Assembly (NCBI GenBank): GCA_937871435.1
Contig: CALMQM010000100.1
Coordinates: 1 to 63,724 of the forward strand
Reading direction: 5' to 3'
Length of the DNA: 63,724 nt
Source: an uncultured Bacteroidota bacterium
Lineage (GTDB): Bacteria > Bacteroidota > Bacteroidia > AKYH767-A > 2013-40CM-41-45
Below the pieces are notes generated by a model that was not told the origin of the DNA, did no database searches, and worked only from the letters and a program-made list of their open reading frames with translations. Shown piece after piece: positions 1-8,561 of the stretch. The position numbers and the translations under genes are program-made. Position 1 is the first letter of the stretch, and each line of letters begins with the position of its first letter.

Positions 1-200
1 TCAGATTCCTTTTTACCCATCTCCCCTTTTTCCACTGCTGCTGAGTCCTGATTTATGTTCTGTGAACTGTCAACCTGCATAGCAGAAACCGTTGTAGAAG
101 CAGAATCTTGTTGGTTAGTTGATTCTGTCTGAGTTGCCGGGTTTCCACAAGCAAATACTGCGAGTGAAAAAAGTAATAACAAATTCGATTTCATTTTCAT
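1..200 (-). CDS. Small lipoprotein, 3' part outside window
   Basis: Reading leftward from ATG at 200, 66 codons are open and run off the window edge. The N-terminus is a lipoprotein signal peptide: Met-Lys-Met-Lys, a hydrophobic run, then the lipobox LAVFACG with Cys18. The rest is rich in Ser, Gln, Thr and Asp (low complexity), as is usual for a flexible tether after an acylated cysteine. No domain is recognisable in the visible part. The function is unknown; membrane anchoring in the periplasm or at the outer membrane is inferred from the lipobox. Confidence 0.7.
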   Translation of the reverse strand, partial: MKMKSNLLLLFSLAVFACGNPATQTESTNQQDSASTTVSAMQVDSSQNINQDSAAVEKGEMGKKES

Positions 201-329
201 TGTTAATTTTAAGGTGAATTCCGGTAAGATTTGATCTCTTGGTAACACTTTTCTTTAATCCTGATAATTTCCGGTTTTGATGGTATCGGTCAATAACCTA
301 TACAAGTGCATTAGAATAAAAATTGATGC

Positions 330-815
330 TTAATCATCATCCTCTTCCTGCGCATTGTTCTGATTACCCAAATTTCCGGTTACAAGCTCTGTATGCCTGA
401 TTTTTCCACCAAGGTATCCTGTATACGAAATTGAAGCCGCAGCTATAACTGAGATTACAATAAGCAGAAGAATCAAAATTCTATTCTGTTTTGCCGATCG
501 AATGGATAGCGTCAAAACGAGAAGTGAAATTGCGCCGGCGAGCTCCATCATCCATATAGAAAATTCCGCCGCTTCTTCATGTTCATGAATTGTGGATTTT
601 TGGACACCTGAAAGATGTTCAACAGATTCTTCCGCGTCTTCTCCGGTAAGAAAAACAGGAATTGCAACTAATGCGGCAATGACTAATCCGGAATAAGCTG
701 TTCTCTTCAGAATTTCAGATTTGAAATAAATTCCGCTAAAAAGAATTACTATGGAAAATAGCGAACCGAGAATTGAAACATGATTCAGCAGTAAGTGAAT
801 GTGAGTGGGATTCAT
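330..815 (-). CDS. Four-helix membrane protein, DUF2231-like
   Basis: This is a 161-residue protein with four hydrophobic segments (about residues 12-27, 38-57, 88-104 and 113-133) and an acidic C-terminal tail ending in a Glu/Asp run. Conserved-looking polar motifs lie at helix ends: HIHLLLNH at the N-terminus, TGEDAEE after the second helix and HEHEEAA before the third. The pattern of His and Glu around four helices resembles small DUF2231-like membrane proteins suspected of redox or metal roles, but I cannot assign a function. It is a single gene upstream of the two-component pair, on the same strand. Confidence 0.55.
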   Translation of the reverse strand: MNPTHIHLLLNHVSILGSLFSIVILFSGIYFKSEILKRTAYSGLVIAALVAIPVFLTGEDAEESVEHLSGVQKSTIHEHEEAAEFSIWMMELAGAISLLVLTLSIRSAKQNRILILLLIVISVIAAASISYTGYLGGKIRHTELVTGNLGNQNNAQEEDDD

Positions 816-897
816 CCTTAAGTATTTTTTTCTGTTTTAATTCCAGAGCAGACTATCGAATACAAATTTCGTAATCTATTCTAAAGAAAATCTGTAT

Positions 898-2184
898 TTA
901 CCACGTTATAATTATCGAATGTATAGTATCCTGATAATCATATTTGATCGTAAGTCCGGAATTATCACAAATTTGCTTCACAATTGCCAATCCCAATCCG
1001 GTGCCTTCTTCCCTTTTCTGTGATTTTTTAAACCGATGAAATACCTGGTTTGGGTCTATCTCCGGGGCTTCACCACTATTCGAAAAGTTTAAATATCTCT
1101 CTTTTAGTTCTATGGAAATTGTACCTCCATTGTAATTGTGACGGATGCAATTCTGCAACAAATTCGAAACAAGTATATCTGCCAGTGTGGGATCCATGTT
1201 TAGTGTAACATTCTCCATCAGGTTCATGTGAAGAGTCAGAGATTTGAGCTGAATTCTGTCAGACAGATTTTTCGCGATTCCTTCAATCAACTCACTGAGC
1301 AAAATCGATTCTGATTTGATAAACTGGTTGTTCTCAATTTTCGCAAGCAACAATAAAGCTCTGTTTATGTGACTCAGTTTCTGGCAGGCATTATCGATAG
1401 ATTCAAGTAGCTTAACCTGAACCTCCTTCAGATCCGGTTCCTGAAGTAACAATTCAACACGTGAACGAATAATCATTAACGGTGTCTGAAGTTCGTGGCT
1501 TGCATTTTCAGTGAATTGTTTTTGAAGAGCATAATCTTTTTGAACGCGATCTGACATTGATTTCAAAACTTTATTCAATTCTTCAAATTCAAATATGGAT
1601 GATGATTCAAAATCTAATGAGTTTGCACCGGACAATTGAAATGTTTTCAACTTATTCAGGCTATCATAAAATGAATTCCACAACTTCTTTGATATCCAGA
1701 CATTCACCAATAGAAAACTTCCCATCAATACCAGCAAAGTAACTATTTCTATCATCAGGATACTGTACAAAAGATCTTCTGATTCAATCATTGATTTGCG
1801 AATGGTGATACGATACACTTTGTCATTTTGAATAAGAAAAGTAACCAATTCACGGTGAGGTTCCGATTCCACTTCGTGGCCACCATTTTGTTTCCATTCA
1901 TCCGCGTAATAAATTGTGTGGTATTGATCCGGAACAACAGTAGATAATGGTACGATGGAATATTCTACCTCTTCATCTGCATCAAACATAACTTGTTCCG
2001 GCAGTAGATTAGACGAGAGGCTGTAACTTATTTTTTCTTTTTCTTTGAGTAAAGATTTATCCAGACTTCTGAGAAAAAAGAACTGGATAATGGTATAAAA
2101 AAGTCCGGTAAATACAACCATCAACGCGAGAAATACTCCCGCATAGTAAACGGTGGCACGTTGCAACAATTTCATCAGGCGCAA
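898..2184 (-). CDS. Sensor histidine kinase
   Basis: A 428-residue membrane histidine kinase. Transmembrane segments at about 13-35 and 141-163 flank a periplasmic sensor of about 105 residues with no recognised fold. The HisKA motif SHELQTP places the phospho-accepting His at residue 230. The ATPase domain follows with the N box (QNCIRHN), a short G1 box (NSGEAPE) and the G2 box GTGLGLAIV. Its start overlaps the end of the response regulator gene by 10 bp, so the two are co-transcribed and translationally coupled and form a cognate pair. The signal sensed is not visible in the sequence. Confidence 0.93.
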   Translation of the reverse strand: MRLMKLLQRATVYYAGVFLALMVVFTGLFYTIIQFFFLRSLDKSLLKEKEKISYSLSSNLLPEQVMFDADEEVEYSIVPLSTVVPDQYHTIYYADEWKQNGGHEVESEPHRELVTFLIQNDKVYRITIRKSMIESEDLLYSILMIEIVTLLVLMGSFLLVNVWISKKLWNSFYDSLNKLKTFQLSGANSLDFESSSIFEFEELNKVLKSMSDRVQKDYALQKQFTENASHELQTPLMIIRSRVELLLQEPDLKEVQVKLLESIDNACQKLSHINRALLLLAKIENNQFIKSESILLSELIEGIAKNLSDRIQLKSLTLHMNLMENVTLNMDPTLADILVSNLLQNCIRHNYNGGTISIELKERYLNFSNSGEAPEIDPNQVFHRFKKSQKREEGTGLGLAIVKQICDNSGLTIKYDYQDTIHSIIITW

Positions 2185-2849
2185 AACTTGTAACCCATTC
2201 CGTATACTGTTTCTAAACGGTCTTTGCCTCCCAATTCAAGAATTTTTTTTCGTAAATTTTTTATGTGTGTATAAATAAAATCAAATTCATCGGCCTGGTC
2301 CATTACATCTCCCCATAAATGTTCAGCAATGGAGTTTTTTGTAAGAACTCTGTTTTTATTCATCACAAAATAAACCAGCAGATCAAATTCTTTTTTGGTC
2401 AATATCATTTCCTTTCCATTCACTTTTACCATCTGCGCGGCAGGATCGATATTAAGTTCTTCCAGACGAATCTCATTGTTCCCGTCAAAATTTTTCCTTC
2501 GAATAAGTGCCTTAATACGTGCACTCAATTCAGATAAATGAAATGGCTTGGGTAAATAATCATCACTTCCCAGTTCCAGGCCTTGCACGCGATCATCAAC
2601 AGAACCTTTGGCAGAGATAATAATGATTCCGGAAGTAGTCCGTTTCTTCTTTATTTTTTTCAACAATTCAAGTCCACTGCCACCGGGAAGGCTGATGTCA
2701 ATCAAAATACAATCATAAGAATACAAGTCTGTTTTTTCATCCGCTGTATCAAAATCCATTGCTACCTCACAAAGAAATCCTTCGGATTGAAGGTAAGCTG
2801 AGATTGATTGAGATAATTCCTTATTATCTTCTACAATCAGAATTTTCAT
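2175..2849 (-). CDS. OmpR-family response regulator
   Basis: A 224-residue two-domain response regulator. The receiver domain (residues 1-115) has the acidic pair near the N-terminus (VEDN), the phosphorylatable Asp51 in LIDISLPG, and the lysine of the KPF motif. The C-terminal half is a winged-helix DNA-binding domain of OmpR/PhoB type (LTKKEFDLLVYF, then NRVLTKNSIAEHLWG and a final YGMGYKF). It is the first gene of the pair with the histidine kinase downstream. The target genes cannot be told from the sequence. Confidence 0.93.
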   Translation of the reverse strand: MKILIVEDNKELSQSISAYLQSEGFLCEVAMDFDTADEKTDLYSYDCILIDISLPGGSGLELLKKIKKKRTTSGIIIISAKGSVDDRVQGLELGSDDYLPKPFHLSELSARIKALIRRKNFDGNNEIRLEELNIDPAAQMVKVNGKEMILTKKEFDLLVYFVMNKNRVLTKNSIAEHLWGDVMDQADEFDFIYTHIKNLRKKILELGGKDRLETVYGMGYKFCA

Positions 2850-2928
2850 CGGGCGGAAAATTAATTCTGAATTCTAAAGCAATTCTGTACTTAGTTAATA
2901 AAAAATTCAGTGTAGGCAAAGTGGTTTT

Positions 2929-3384
2929 TCATGATGCAGCCTGATGGTATGCTGAACTTCTTTCCCAAATCAATTTAGTACCAAAACCAAGAGTGTTGTC
3001 AGTCATCTTTATCCAGTCAATTCGAATACACCACAATTCAGCCGGATTCAGACGAGCCATTGGAAATCTTTTTAAATAGATTCTTCTTGCCTTAGATCCG
3101 ATTGCTTCCTGAGCAGGAATAATGCTCCCTGAAAATTGTATTCCCTGCAATTTTAAAACCGATTGTTCACCGTTCAATATTGTCCCGGAAACATTGGGAT
3201 TCATAGACATTTCTTTTGCGTGCCTGGATTCATGATTGGACATAAAAAAGAGTAAGCCTGCTTCTTCATCCAAAGCATAAAACAAAGAACAGCAATAAGG
3301 CAACCCATCTTTACAGGTAGCCAGTGTGAGTGTTTGATTCTGCGCGATAAACTTTCGTATTCTGATATCTATTGCATTCATCAT
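2929..3384 (-). CDS. YhbP-like flavin-binding split-barrel protein
   Basis: A 151-residue protein of the pyridoxamine-5'-phosphate oxidase-like split-barrel fold, closest in pattern to the UPF0306/YhbP family: an N-terminal helix, then QTLTLATCKDGLPYCCSLFY, a central LLFFMSNHESRHAKE segment and a barrel-closing strand. Proteins of this fold usually bind FMN or another flavin in a dimer interface; the exact reaction is unknown. It is a single gene. Its upstream region carries the FNR-like box and -7 element annotated below, so I infer control by the same regulator as the stress genes further right. Confidence 0.75.
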   Translation of the reverse strand: MMNAIDIRIRKFIAQNQTLTLATCKDGLPYCCSLFYALDEEAGLLFFMSNHESRHAKEMSMNPNVSGTILNGEQSVLKLQGIQFSGSIIPAQEAIGSKARRIYLKRFPMARLNPAELWCIRIDWIKMTDNTLGFGTKLIWERSSAYHQAAS

Positions 3385-3422
3385 GATCTAATGAATTGTG
3401 CTCTTGAAAAATTGTTCTCTTA

Positions 3423-3440
3423 ATTCACACGGATGTGAAT
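3423..3440. promoter_or_regulatory. Perfect palindrome ATTCACA-N4-TGTGAAT
   Basis: A perfect inverted repeat with 7-bp arms and a 4-bp centre (CGGA), 39-56 bp upstream of the YhbP-like gene. It lies just downstream of the -7 element predicted for that promoter, around the probable transcription start, so a bound protein there would be expected to repress. The arms differ from the TGAY-N4-RTCA boxes. Confidence 0.45.
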
Positions 3441-3447
3441 CCTGATA

Positions 3448-3490
3448 CAAATTAAAACTGATTCAAAATAAATTGAACTGATTTGCATCA
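3448..3490 (-). promoter_or_regulatory. FNR-like box plus -7 element, YhbP-like gene
   Basis: Box TGATTTGCATCA at 3479-3490, spacer of 23 bp, then TTAATTTG (3448-3455 read on the minus strand), which matches five of the six fixed bases of the Bacteroidota -7 consensus TAnnTTTG. The arrangement is that of the other stress promoters in the window. No TTTG -33 element is needed in this design. Confidence 0.55.
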
Positions 3491-3520
3491 TCTGAGAAGA
3501 TGATTGATATAGGAGCTACG

Positions 3521-3555
3521 AAAAAAAAAGCCATCTCAATTTATAAGATGGCTTT
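3521..3555 (-). terminator. Rho-independent terminator after fnr
   Basis: Perfect 10-bp stem AAAGCCATCT / AGATGGCTTT (3527-3536 and 3546-3555) with a 9-bp loop. On the minus strand it is followed by a run of T (3521-3526). It closes the leftward hmgA-hppD-fnr operon 36 bp after the stop codon. Confidence 0.85.
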
Positions 3556-3590
3556 CTGTATAATGCTATAATCAGATGATAATTCCGAAT

Positions 3591-4331
3591 TCAGAATTTT
3601 GCTATTTTTCTTAAAGAATCCAGATCAATCAGACTAATGTGCTTTCCACGCGCATCAATGATTCCCTGATTTTTCAGATCAGAAATTGCTTTTGAGACCT
3701 GCTCCTTCGTAGTCCCAGCCAGATTTGCCATGTCCTGTCTGCTCAAAGTCAGATTTAAATCACGTGTTGCACCGGAAGCGCCGTATGCCTGATACATGAT
3801 TAGGAGGGCATCCGCCACTTTTTCCGGCACAGTCATAGTTGCCATCTTCAGGGTCTTTTGCTCTGTTATCTGCAATTGCTTTTTATAATACTGCAACAAT
3901 GCCAAAGAAAAGGCCGGGAACTCATTCATTAATCGTTGAAAGGTTACGGCGTCAATAAAACAAGTGACGGCATCTGAAATGGAAATGGCTGAAACATGAT
4001 ATTCAGAGGAGTCTTCCGTACTGTTGTATCCGATTATATCTCCGGGTCCCGCGAAACGTAAAATAATTTCCTGTCCTTTACTATTGGTCTTATAAATCTT
4101 GACTTTCCCTTCCTCGATGAAATAGACTCCTTTCGCAAAATTACCTTCCATGAGAATGCGTTGTCCAGGAACAAAATGACACATTTTCTTGGCATCTGAA
4201 ATTACGTCCAGACATGCTGTACCACAATGCTGAAGAATGGAACAATCTTTCACCTTACAATTGGAACAATGAATAAATTCATCACTATTCCTTGATTCAC
4301 GATGAGCTACGGGGGCAGTCACTCTGTTCAT
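3591..4331 (-). CDS. FNR-like Crp/Fnr-family regulator with cysteine cluster
   Basis: A 246-residue Crp/Fnr regulator. An N-terminal cysteine cluster (Cys22, 25, 30, 36, 40) contains KDCSILQHC, very close to QDCSISQLC of E. coli FNR, and Cys124 in AVTCFID falls where FNR has its fourth cluster ligand, Cys122. A cyclic-nucleotide-type beta-barrel spans about 50-140, then the dimerisation helix and a helix-turn-helix (LSRQDMANLAGTTKEQVSKAI). The recognition helix keeps the Glu and Ser that FNR uses to read TTGAT. An oxygen-labile 4Fe-4S sensor is therefore plausible, though ligand spacing differs from FNR. It is the last gene of the hmgA-hppD operon (11 bp after hppD), whose promoter carries two matching boxes, which suggests autoregulation. 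Confidence 0.85.
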   Translation of the reverse strand: MNRVTAPVAHRESRNSDEFIHCSNCKVKDCSILQHCGTACLDVISDAKKMCHFVPGQRILMEGNFAKGVYFIEEGKVKIYKTNSKGQEIILRFAGPGDIIGYNSTEDSSEYHVSAISISDAVTCFIDAVTFQRLMNEFPAFSLALLQYYKKQLQITEQKTLKMATMTVPEKVADALLIMYQAYGASGATRDLNLTLSRQDMANLAGTTKEQVSKAISDLKNQGIIDARGKHISLIDLDSLRKIAKF

Positions 4332-4342
4332 ATCAGGTTAAA

Positions 4343-5473
4343 TTATAAAGTACCTCTTCTCGCCTGCTCTGCTTCGATAGATTCAAACAAAGCCTGGAAA
4401 TTACCTTTTCCAAAGGAAGTAGCACCTTCACGTTGAATAATTTCGTAAAACAATGTAGGACGATCTTCTACAGGTCTTGTAAAAATTTGTAAAAGATATC
4501 CTTCATCATCACGATCTGCCATAATACCAAGTCTCTTGAGCGTAGCCAAATCTTCCTTTATTTTTCCTACACGTTCAGGAACCGTATCGTAATAGGTTCC
4601 CGGCACATACAGGAATTCAACACCTCGCTGACGCATTTGAGTCACTGTTTCAATTATGTTATCAGTTGCCACAGCTATATGCTGGCAACCGGCACCTTCA
4701 TAAAATTCAATGTACTCTTCAATCTGAGATTTCTTCTTTCCATTCGCAGGCTCGTTTATCGGGAATTTAATTCTGCCATTCCCGTTCATCATCACCTTAC
4801 TCATGAGAGCAGTATACTCCGTCGAAATATCCTTATCATCAAATGTAATGAGATTTTTAAAACCTAAAACATCTTCATAAAACCTTGCCCAGGTATTCAT
4901 CTGTCCCAACTCAACATTTCCTACGCAATGATCAACGTATTTCAAACCAATTTCTGATGGGTTGTATTCAGATTCCCATTTTTCAAATCCGGGAAGAAAA
5001 ATACCTGAATAATTACGACGTTCCACGAACATGTGTACCGTTTCTCCATAGGTATAAATCCCGGCCCTTTTCACAGTGCCATTGTCATCTGTTTCAACCA
5101 TTGGTTCCTGATACACTTTGGCACCACGTCGAACGGTTTCTTCGAATGATTTTTGCGCATCATCAACCAGGAAGGCAATAATTTTTACTCCATCACCATG
5201 CTTTTTAATGTGTTCTGAAATCGGGCTCTTACTATTGAGTGGCGATGTGAGTACTAATGTAATTTTACCCTGACGGATAACGTAGGATGCTCTGTCTTTC
5301 AGCCCTGTTTCTAATCCGGCATATCCGACCGACTGAAATCCGAAAGCTGTTTTGTAATAGTGAGCGGCCTGTTTTGCGTTACCAACATAAAATTCAATGT
5401 AATCGGTGCCTTGAATAGGAAGAAAATCCTCCTTAGAGGAGGTTGTCTGCCTGGAACTTGTTTGTGTTTCCAT
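4343..5473 (-). CDS. hppD: 4-hydroxyphenylpyruvate dioxygenase
   Basis: Converts 4-hydroxyphenylpyruvate and O2 to homogentisate, the second step of tyrosine breakdown. The 376-residue protein has the two-module vicinal-oxygen-chelate fold of the family. The Fe(II) triad is visible as His182 (DHCVGNV), His265 (CQHIAVAT) and Glu344 (LFYEIIQREG). The C-terminal helix that gates the active site is present (GKGNFQALFESIEAEQ). It lies between hmgA and the FNR-like gene in one leftward operon, so its product feeds directly into the neighbouring enzyme. The next pathway enzymes (maleylacetoacetate isomerase, fumarylacetoacetase) are not in the window. Confidence 0.95.
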   Translation of the reverse strand: METQTSSRQTTSSKEDFLPIQGTDYIEFYVGNAKQAAHYYKTAFGFQSVGYAGLETGLKDRASYVIRQGKITLVLTSPLNSKSPISEHIKKHGDGVKIIAFLVDDAQKSFEETVRRGAKVYQEPMVETDDNGTVKRAGIYTYGETVHMFVERRNYSGIFLPGFEKWESEYNPSEIGLKYVDHCVGNVELGQMNTWARFYEDVLGFKNLITFDDKDISTEYTALMSKVMMNGNGRIKFPINEPANGKKKSQIEEYIEFYEGAGCQHIAVATDNIIETVTQMRQRGVEFLYVPGTYYDTVPERVGKIKEDLATLKRLGIMADRDDEGYLLQIFTRPVEDRPTLFYEIIQREGATSFGKGNFQALFESIEAEQARRGTL

Positions 5474-5510
5474 TTTAAGTATCTGGTTGAATGTTTTTCT
5501 TACTAATTAA

Positions 5511-6683
5511 TTATTCCCCGGCAGGAGCTTGCTCCAACCATGACAGGTAATATTCAGGAACCTGAAGTTCCAATGCTGTTTCAGTAATCATTACCGGATG
5601 AAAAGGATCAATCATCACCGCCAGTTCACCGGTTTCTTTTTGTCCGATACTTCTTTCTATTGCACCAGGATGAGGTCCGTGCGGAATTCCGGCAGGATGC
5701 AACGTGAGTTGACCTTTTTGAATATTGTTCCTGCTCATGAAATTGCCATCAACATAATATAGAATTTCATCCGAGTCGATATTGCTGTGATGGTAAGGAG
5801 CAGGAATTGCCTGTGGATGGTAGTCGTATAGTCGCGGAACAAATGAACAAATCACAAAATTGTTTCCTTCAAAGGTCTGGTGAATTGGTGGCGGCATGTG
5901 AATCCTTCCGGTCAGAGGCTCAAAATTGTGAATAGAAAAAGCATACGGATAATGATATCCATCCCAGCCAACAAGATCAAAAGGATGCGAAGCGTAGACA
6001 TAAGGAAATATTGTTCCTTTCTTTTTTATCAAAACAGAAAACTCCCCTTCTTCTCCATGAGTTTCCAAATCAGACGGACGACGAATATCGCGTTCACAAA
6101 ACGGTGAATGTTCGAGCATTTGTCCGAAATCATTTCGGTAGCGTCGTGGAGTGGTAATTGGTCCATGGGACTCAACGAACAGGAATCTGTTATCGCTGCT
6201 TTCAAAATTCAATTGGTAAACTGTACCTCTGGGAATGATCAGATAATCTCCGTACTCAAATGCAATGCTGCCATACATGGTATGTAATTCTCCATTTCCT
6301 TTATGGATAAATATCATTTCATCCGCATCCGCATTTTTAAAAAAGTAATCCATCTTCCCCTTTGGTGCTGCAAGACCAATTTGCATATCATTGTTTACCA
6401 TTAGCACCTTACGACTTTTTAAATAGTCTGCTTCCACAGGGATTTCAAAACCCTGAAAACTCAGACTTCGCATATTGTTCTCAATGGCGACTTTAGGTTG
6501 AACTGAAAATGGTTCTCCTGTTCTCAACACCCGTGTTGGAGGATGTAAATGATATACAAGGGAGGACATCCCACTGAATCCCTGTGTACCTACCAGTTCT
6601 TCATGAAATAGATTTCCGTTGTCCTGACGATAAACAATATGTCTCTTGGAAGGGATTTTCCCTATTTGATGATAAAATGGCAT
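5511..6683 (-). CDS. hmgA: Homogentisate 1,2-dioxygenase
   Basis: Opens the ring of homogentisate with O2 to give maleylacetoacetate. The 390-residue protein is of the shorter bacterial form. The metal-binding region is near the C-terminus (about 328-345, HPAGIPHGPHPG), with further conserved segments FVCSF-like FVICSFVPRLYDYHP and YYVDGNFMSR. It is the first gene of the leftward hmgA-hppD-fnr operon. Its promoter region holds two FNR-like boxes. Control of an oxygen-consuming pathway by an oxygen-type regulator is notable: it could mean repression without oxygen or oxygen consumption on shift to low oxygen. Confidence 0.94.
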   Translation of the reverse strand: MPFYHQIGKIPSKRHIVYRQDNGNLFHEELVGTQGFSGMSSLVYHLHPPTRVLRTGEPFSVQPKVAIENNMRSLSFQGFEIPVEADYLKSRKVLMVNNDMQIGLAAPKGKMDYFFKNADADEMIFIHKGNGELHTMYGSIAFEYGDYLIIPRGTVYQLNFESSDNRFLFVESHGPITTPRRYRNDFGQMLEHSPFCERDIRRPSDLETHGEEGEFSVLIKKKGTIFPYVYASHPFDLVGWDGYHYPYAFSIHNFEPLTGRIHMPPPIHQTFEGNNFVICSFVPRLYDYHPQAIPAPYHHSNIDSDEILYYVDGNFMSRNNIQKGQLTLHPAGIPHGPHPGAIERSIGQKETGELAVMIDPFHPVMITETALELQVPEYYLSWLEQAPAGE

Positions 6684-6706
6684 ATTCTTCAGAATTTATT
6701 TGAAAT

Positions 6707-6771
6707 CGAATTTATTGAAACGGATTTTTTCGCTTCATGACATTTGTCAGTGTGATGCCTGATGCAAATCA
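6707..6771 (-). promoter_or_regulatory. Tandem FNR-like boxes and -7 element of hmgA operon
   Basis: Proximal box TGACATTTGTCA (6738-6749), then a 23-bp spacer and TAAATTCG as -7 element (6707-6714, minus strand; five of six fixed bases). A second box TGATGCAAATCA lies at 6760-6771, centre to centre exactly 22 bp upstream. The predicted start is about 20 bp before the hmgA ATG. The boxes overlap the longest possible reading frame of the divergent GNAT-like gene, which argues for a later start of that gene. Confidence 0.65.
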
Positions 6772-6826
6772 TGAGATTCCGTACATCCTGAAAGGACATT
6801 GTAAGGACAATTGCAGTCAGGGTTTT

Positions 6827-8557
6827 ATGATTTCTTCAAAGAAAAAAATCAACAATAAAAGCGCGCTATCAACATTGAAAAATGAAGATCTTGTTCACTT
6901 CCGTACACTTTATCAGCAGATAAAGGAAGTCGACTCGGAACAAGTGATCAGTGAATTGCATAGGTTACAAAATAAAAACCTCAGCAATCTTTCCGTATTA
7001 CAGGAGTACCATAATCTGTTGCTCTTTTGTCTTGCCTATCCCAGAAATGAGAGAATCCGACAATTAGCTTTAGAAGAACTGGAAAGAATCAAAGAGTTTG
7101 TTATCAGGATTTATCTATCGAAATCTCTGAAGAAAAAAATTGCATTAAGTGGCAGCGGCATTTCCGGTTCCACAATGACAGGCTCATTTAGTTTTGAACT
7201 GGTTCAATGGCTGTTGAAAAACTATCCGGAATCTATCAGACTGGATGGTTTGGATACTTCAGAAAATTCTCCTGTAGATATTCTCAAATTTGGTCTGCTT
7301 GAAGCTGAAACTGATTTATCGGAAAAGAAAGATCTCTCCATTAAAAAATGGTTACTTCTCGCGAATGGCAAAAATGGATTTTCAATTGCTTCCGTTCTGG
7401 AATACATCGACTCGTTAAGTGTTCCACAGGAAATCAGAGATTTTTTGTATGAAACACTAAAAGTATTTATCGATTTTGACTTAAATGAAAGATATGCATC
7501 TCTGACATTCGGGCATATTTCCGGAGGCGATAAATTTTACCAGATAAATGATTTCATCCGGAAACCTGACATCACAAATATTCTGAATGATGAAAATCCG
7601 AAGTCATGTTTTTTAAATGACGAAGAAAAACAGGAATATGTCAATGCCGCGAGGATGGCTTTGTTCCTGTTGTTCAGGGAAACTGATCCGGTCACATTCG
7701 CCAATACAGAAGCTACAGAAGTTGTGGATTGTGGAAGAGGATTTAAAATAGCATTGTTTCACATGCGAAGAGACAGGCGTTTGGCGCTGGATTCATATGT
7801 AGGCTATATGGCATTTAAAAACGGACAACCATGTGCCTATGGCGGAGGATGGATTTTCCGGAATAAATCCAAAATCGGTATCAATATTTTTCCGCCCTAC
7901 CGTGGTGGAGAATCAGCGTGGATATTTGCTCAAATTCTACGTGCCTACAAAAATAAATTTAATGTCAGATATCTGGAAGCAGAGCCGTATCAAATCGGAA
8001 AGAATAATCCAGAAGGAATTCAATCCGGTGCATTTTGGTTTTATTACAGGATCGGATTCAGACCGGTACAAAAATCATTGCAAGAGCTTGCAGAAAAAGA
8101 ATGGAACAAACTTAATAATCAGAGAAGCTACCGAAGTCCAGCGGCCATTCTGAAGAAACTTGCTGAATCCACTATGTGCCTCGATTGTGAACATCCGGGA
8201 AACACAACGAATATCAATTCACTGGATGCACAGGGAATGGGAAAAATGTTGACACAACACATCCTTGAATTACATCATGGACAAAGAAGGGAAGCGAAAA
8301 AAGCAATGTGGAAAAAATTGGTTACCCTTTGTCCTGAAGTCAAAAACCTTGCTAAATCAAAGGAAGAAAAACACAGCTTAGAACTACTTTATCCAATTGC
8401 TTCACTGCTTGTAAGCAGGACATCGATTCTTGTTAAAGACAAAAAGAATTTGCTCAAATGGTTAATCAGCAAGTCAGATCGTTCTGAAAATGTCTATATT
8501 GAAGCGACACAGAATCTGGAACAACATTTTACCGAATTAGAAAAAGCATCAGAATAA
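6827..8557 (+). CDS. GNAT-like protein of unknown function
   Basis: A 576-residue protein when started at ATG 6827, preceded by AGGG at 6820; an upstream ATG at 6737 would add 30 residues but would overlap the hmgA operator. The N-terminal half is helical without a recognised domain. Residues about 280-430 resemble a GNAT acyltransferase fold: GYMAFKNGQPCAYGGGWIF, NIFPPYRGGESAWIFAQILRAY and YLEAEPYQIGKNN, then GAFWFYYRIGFRP near the end of the fold. A CLDCEH motif follows, then a helical tail. Substrate unknown. It is convergent with the HxlR gene and divergent from hmgA. Confidence 0.6.
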   Translation: MISSKKKINNKSALSTLKNEDLVHFRTLYQQIKEVDSEQVISELHRLQNKNLSNLSVLQEYHNLLLFCLAYPRNERIRQLALEELERIKEFVIRIYLSKSLKKKIALSGSGISGSTMTGSFSFELVQWLLKNYPESIRLDGLDTSENSPVDILKFGLLEAETDLSEKKDLSIKKWLLLANGKNGFSIASVLEYIDSLSVPQEIRDFLYETLKVFIDFDLNERYASLTFGHISGGDKFYQINDFIRKPDITNILNDENPKSCFLNDEEKQEYVNAARMALFLLFRETDPVTFANTEATEVVDCGRGFKIALFHMRRDRRLALDSYVGYMAFKNGQPCAYGGGWIFRNKSKIGINIFPPYRGGESAWIFAQILRAYKNKFNVRYLEAEPYQIGKNNPEGIQSGAFWFYYRIGFRPVQKSLQELAEKEWNKLNNQRSYRSPAAILKKLAESTMCLDCEHPGNTTNINSLDAQGMGKMLTQHILELHHGQRREAKKAMWKKLVTLCPEVKNLAKSKEEKHSLELLYPIASLLVSRTSILVKDKKNLLKWLISKSDRSENVYIEATQNLEQHFTELEKASE

Positions 8558-8561
8558 TTTT

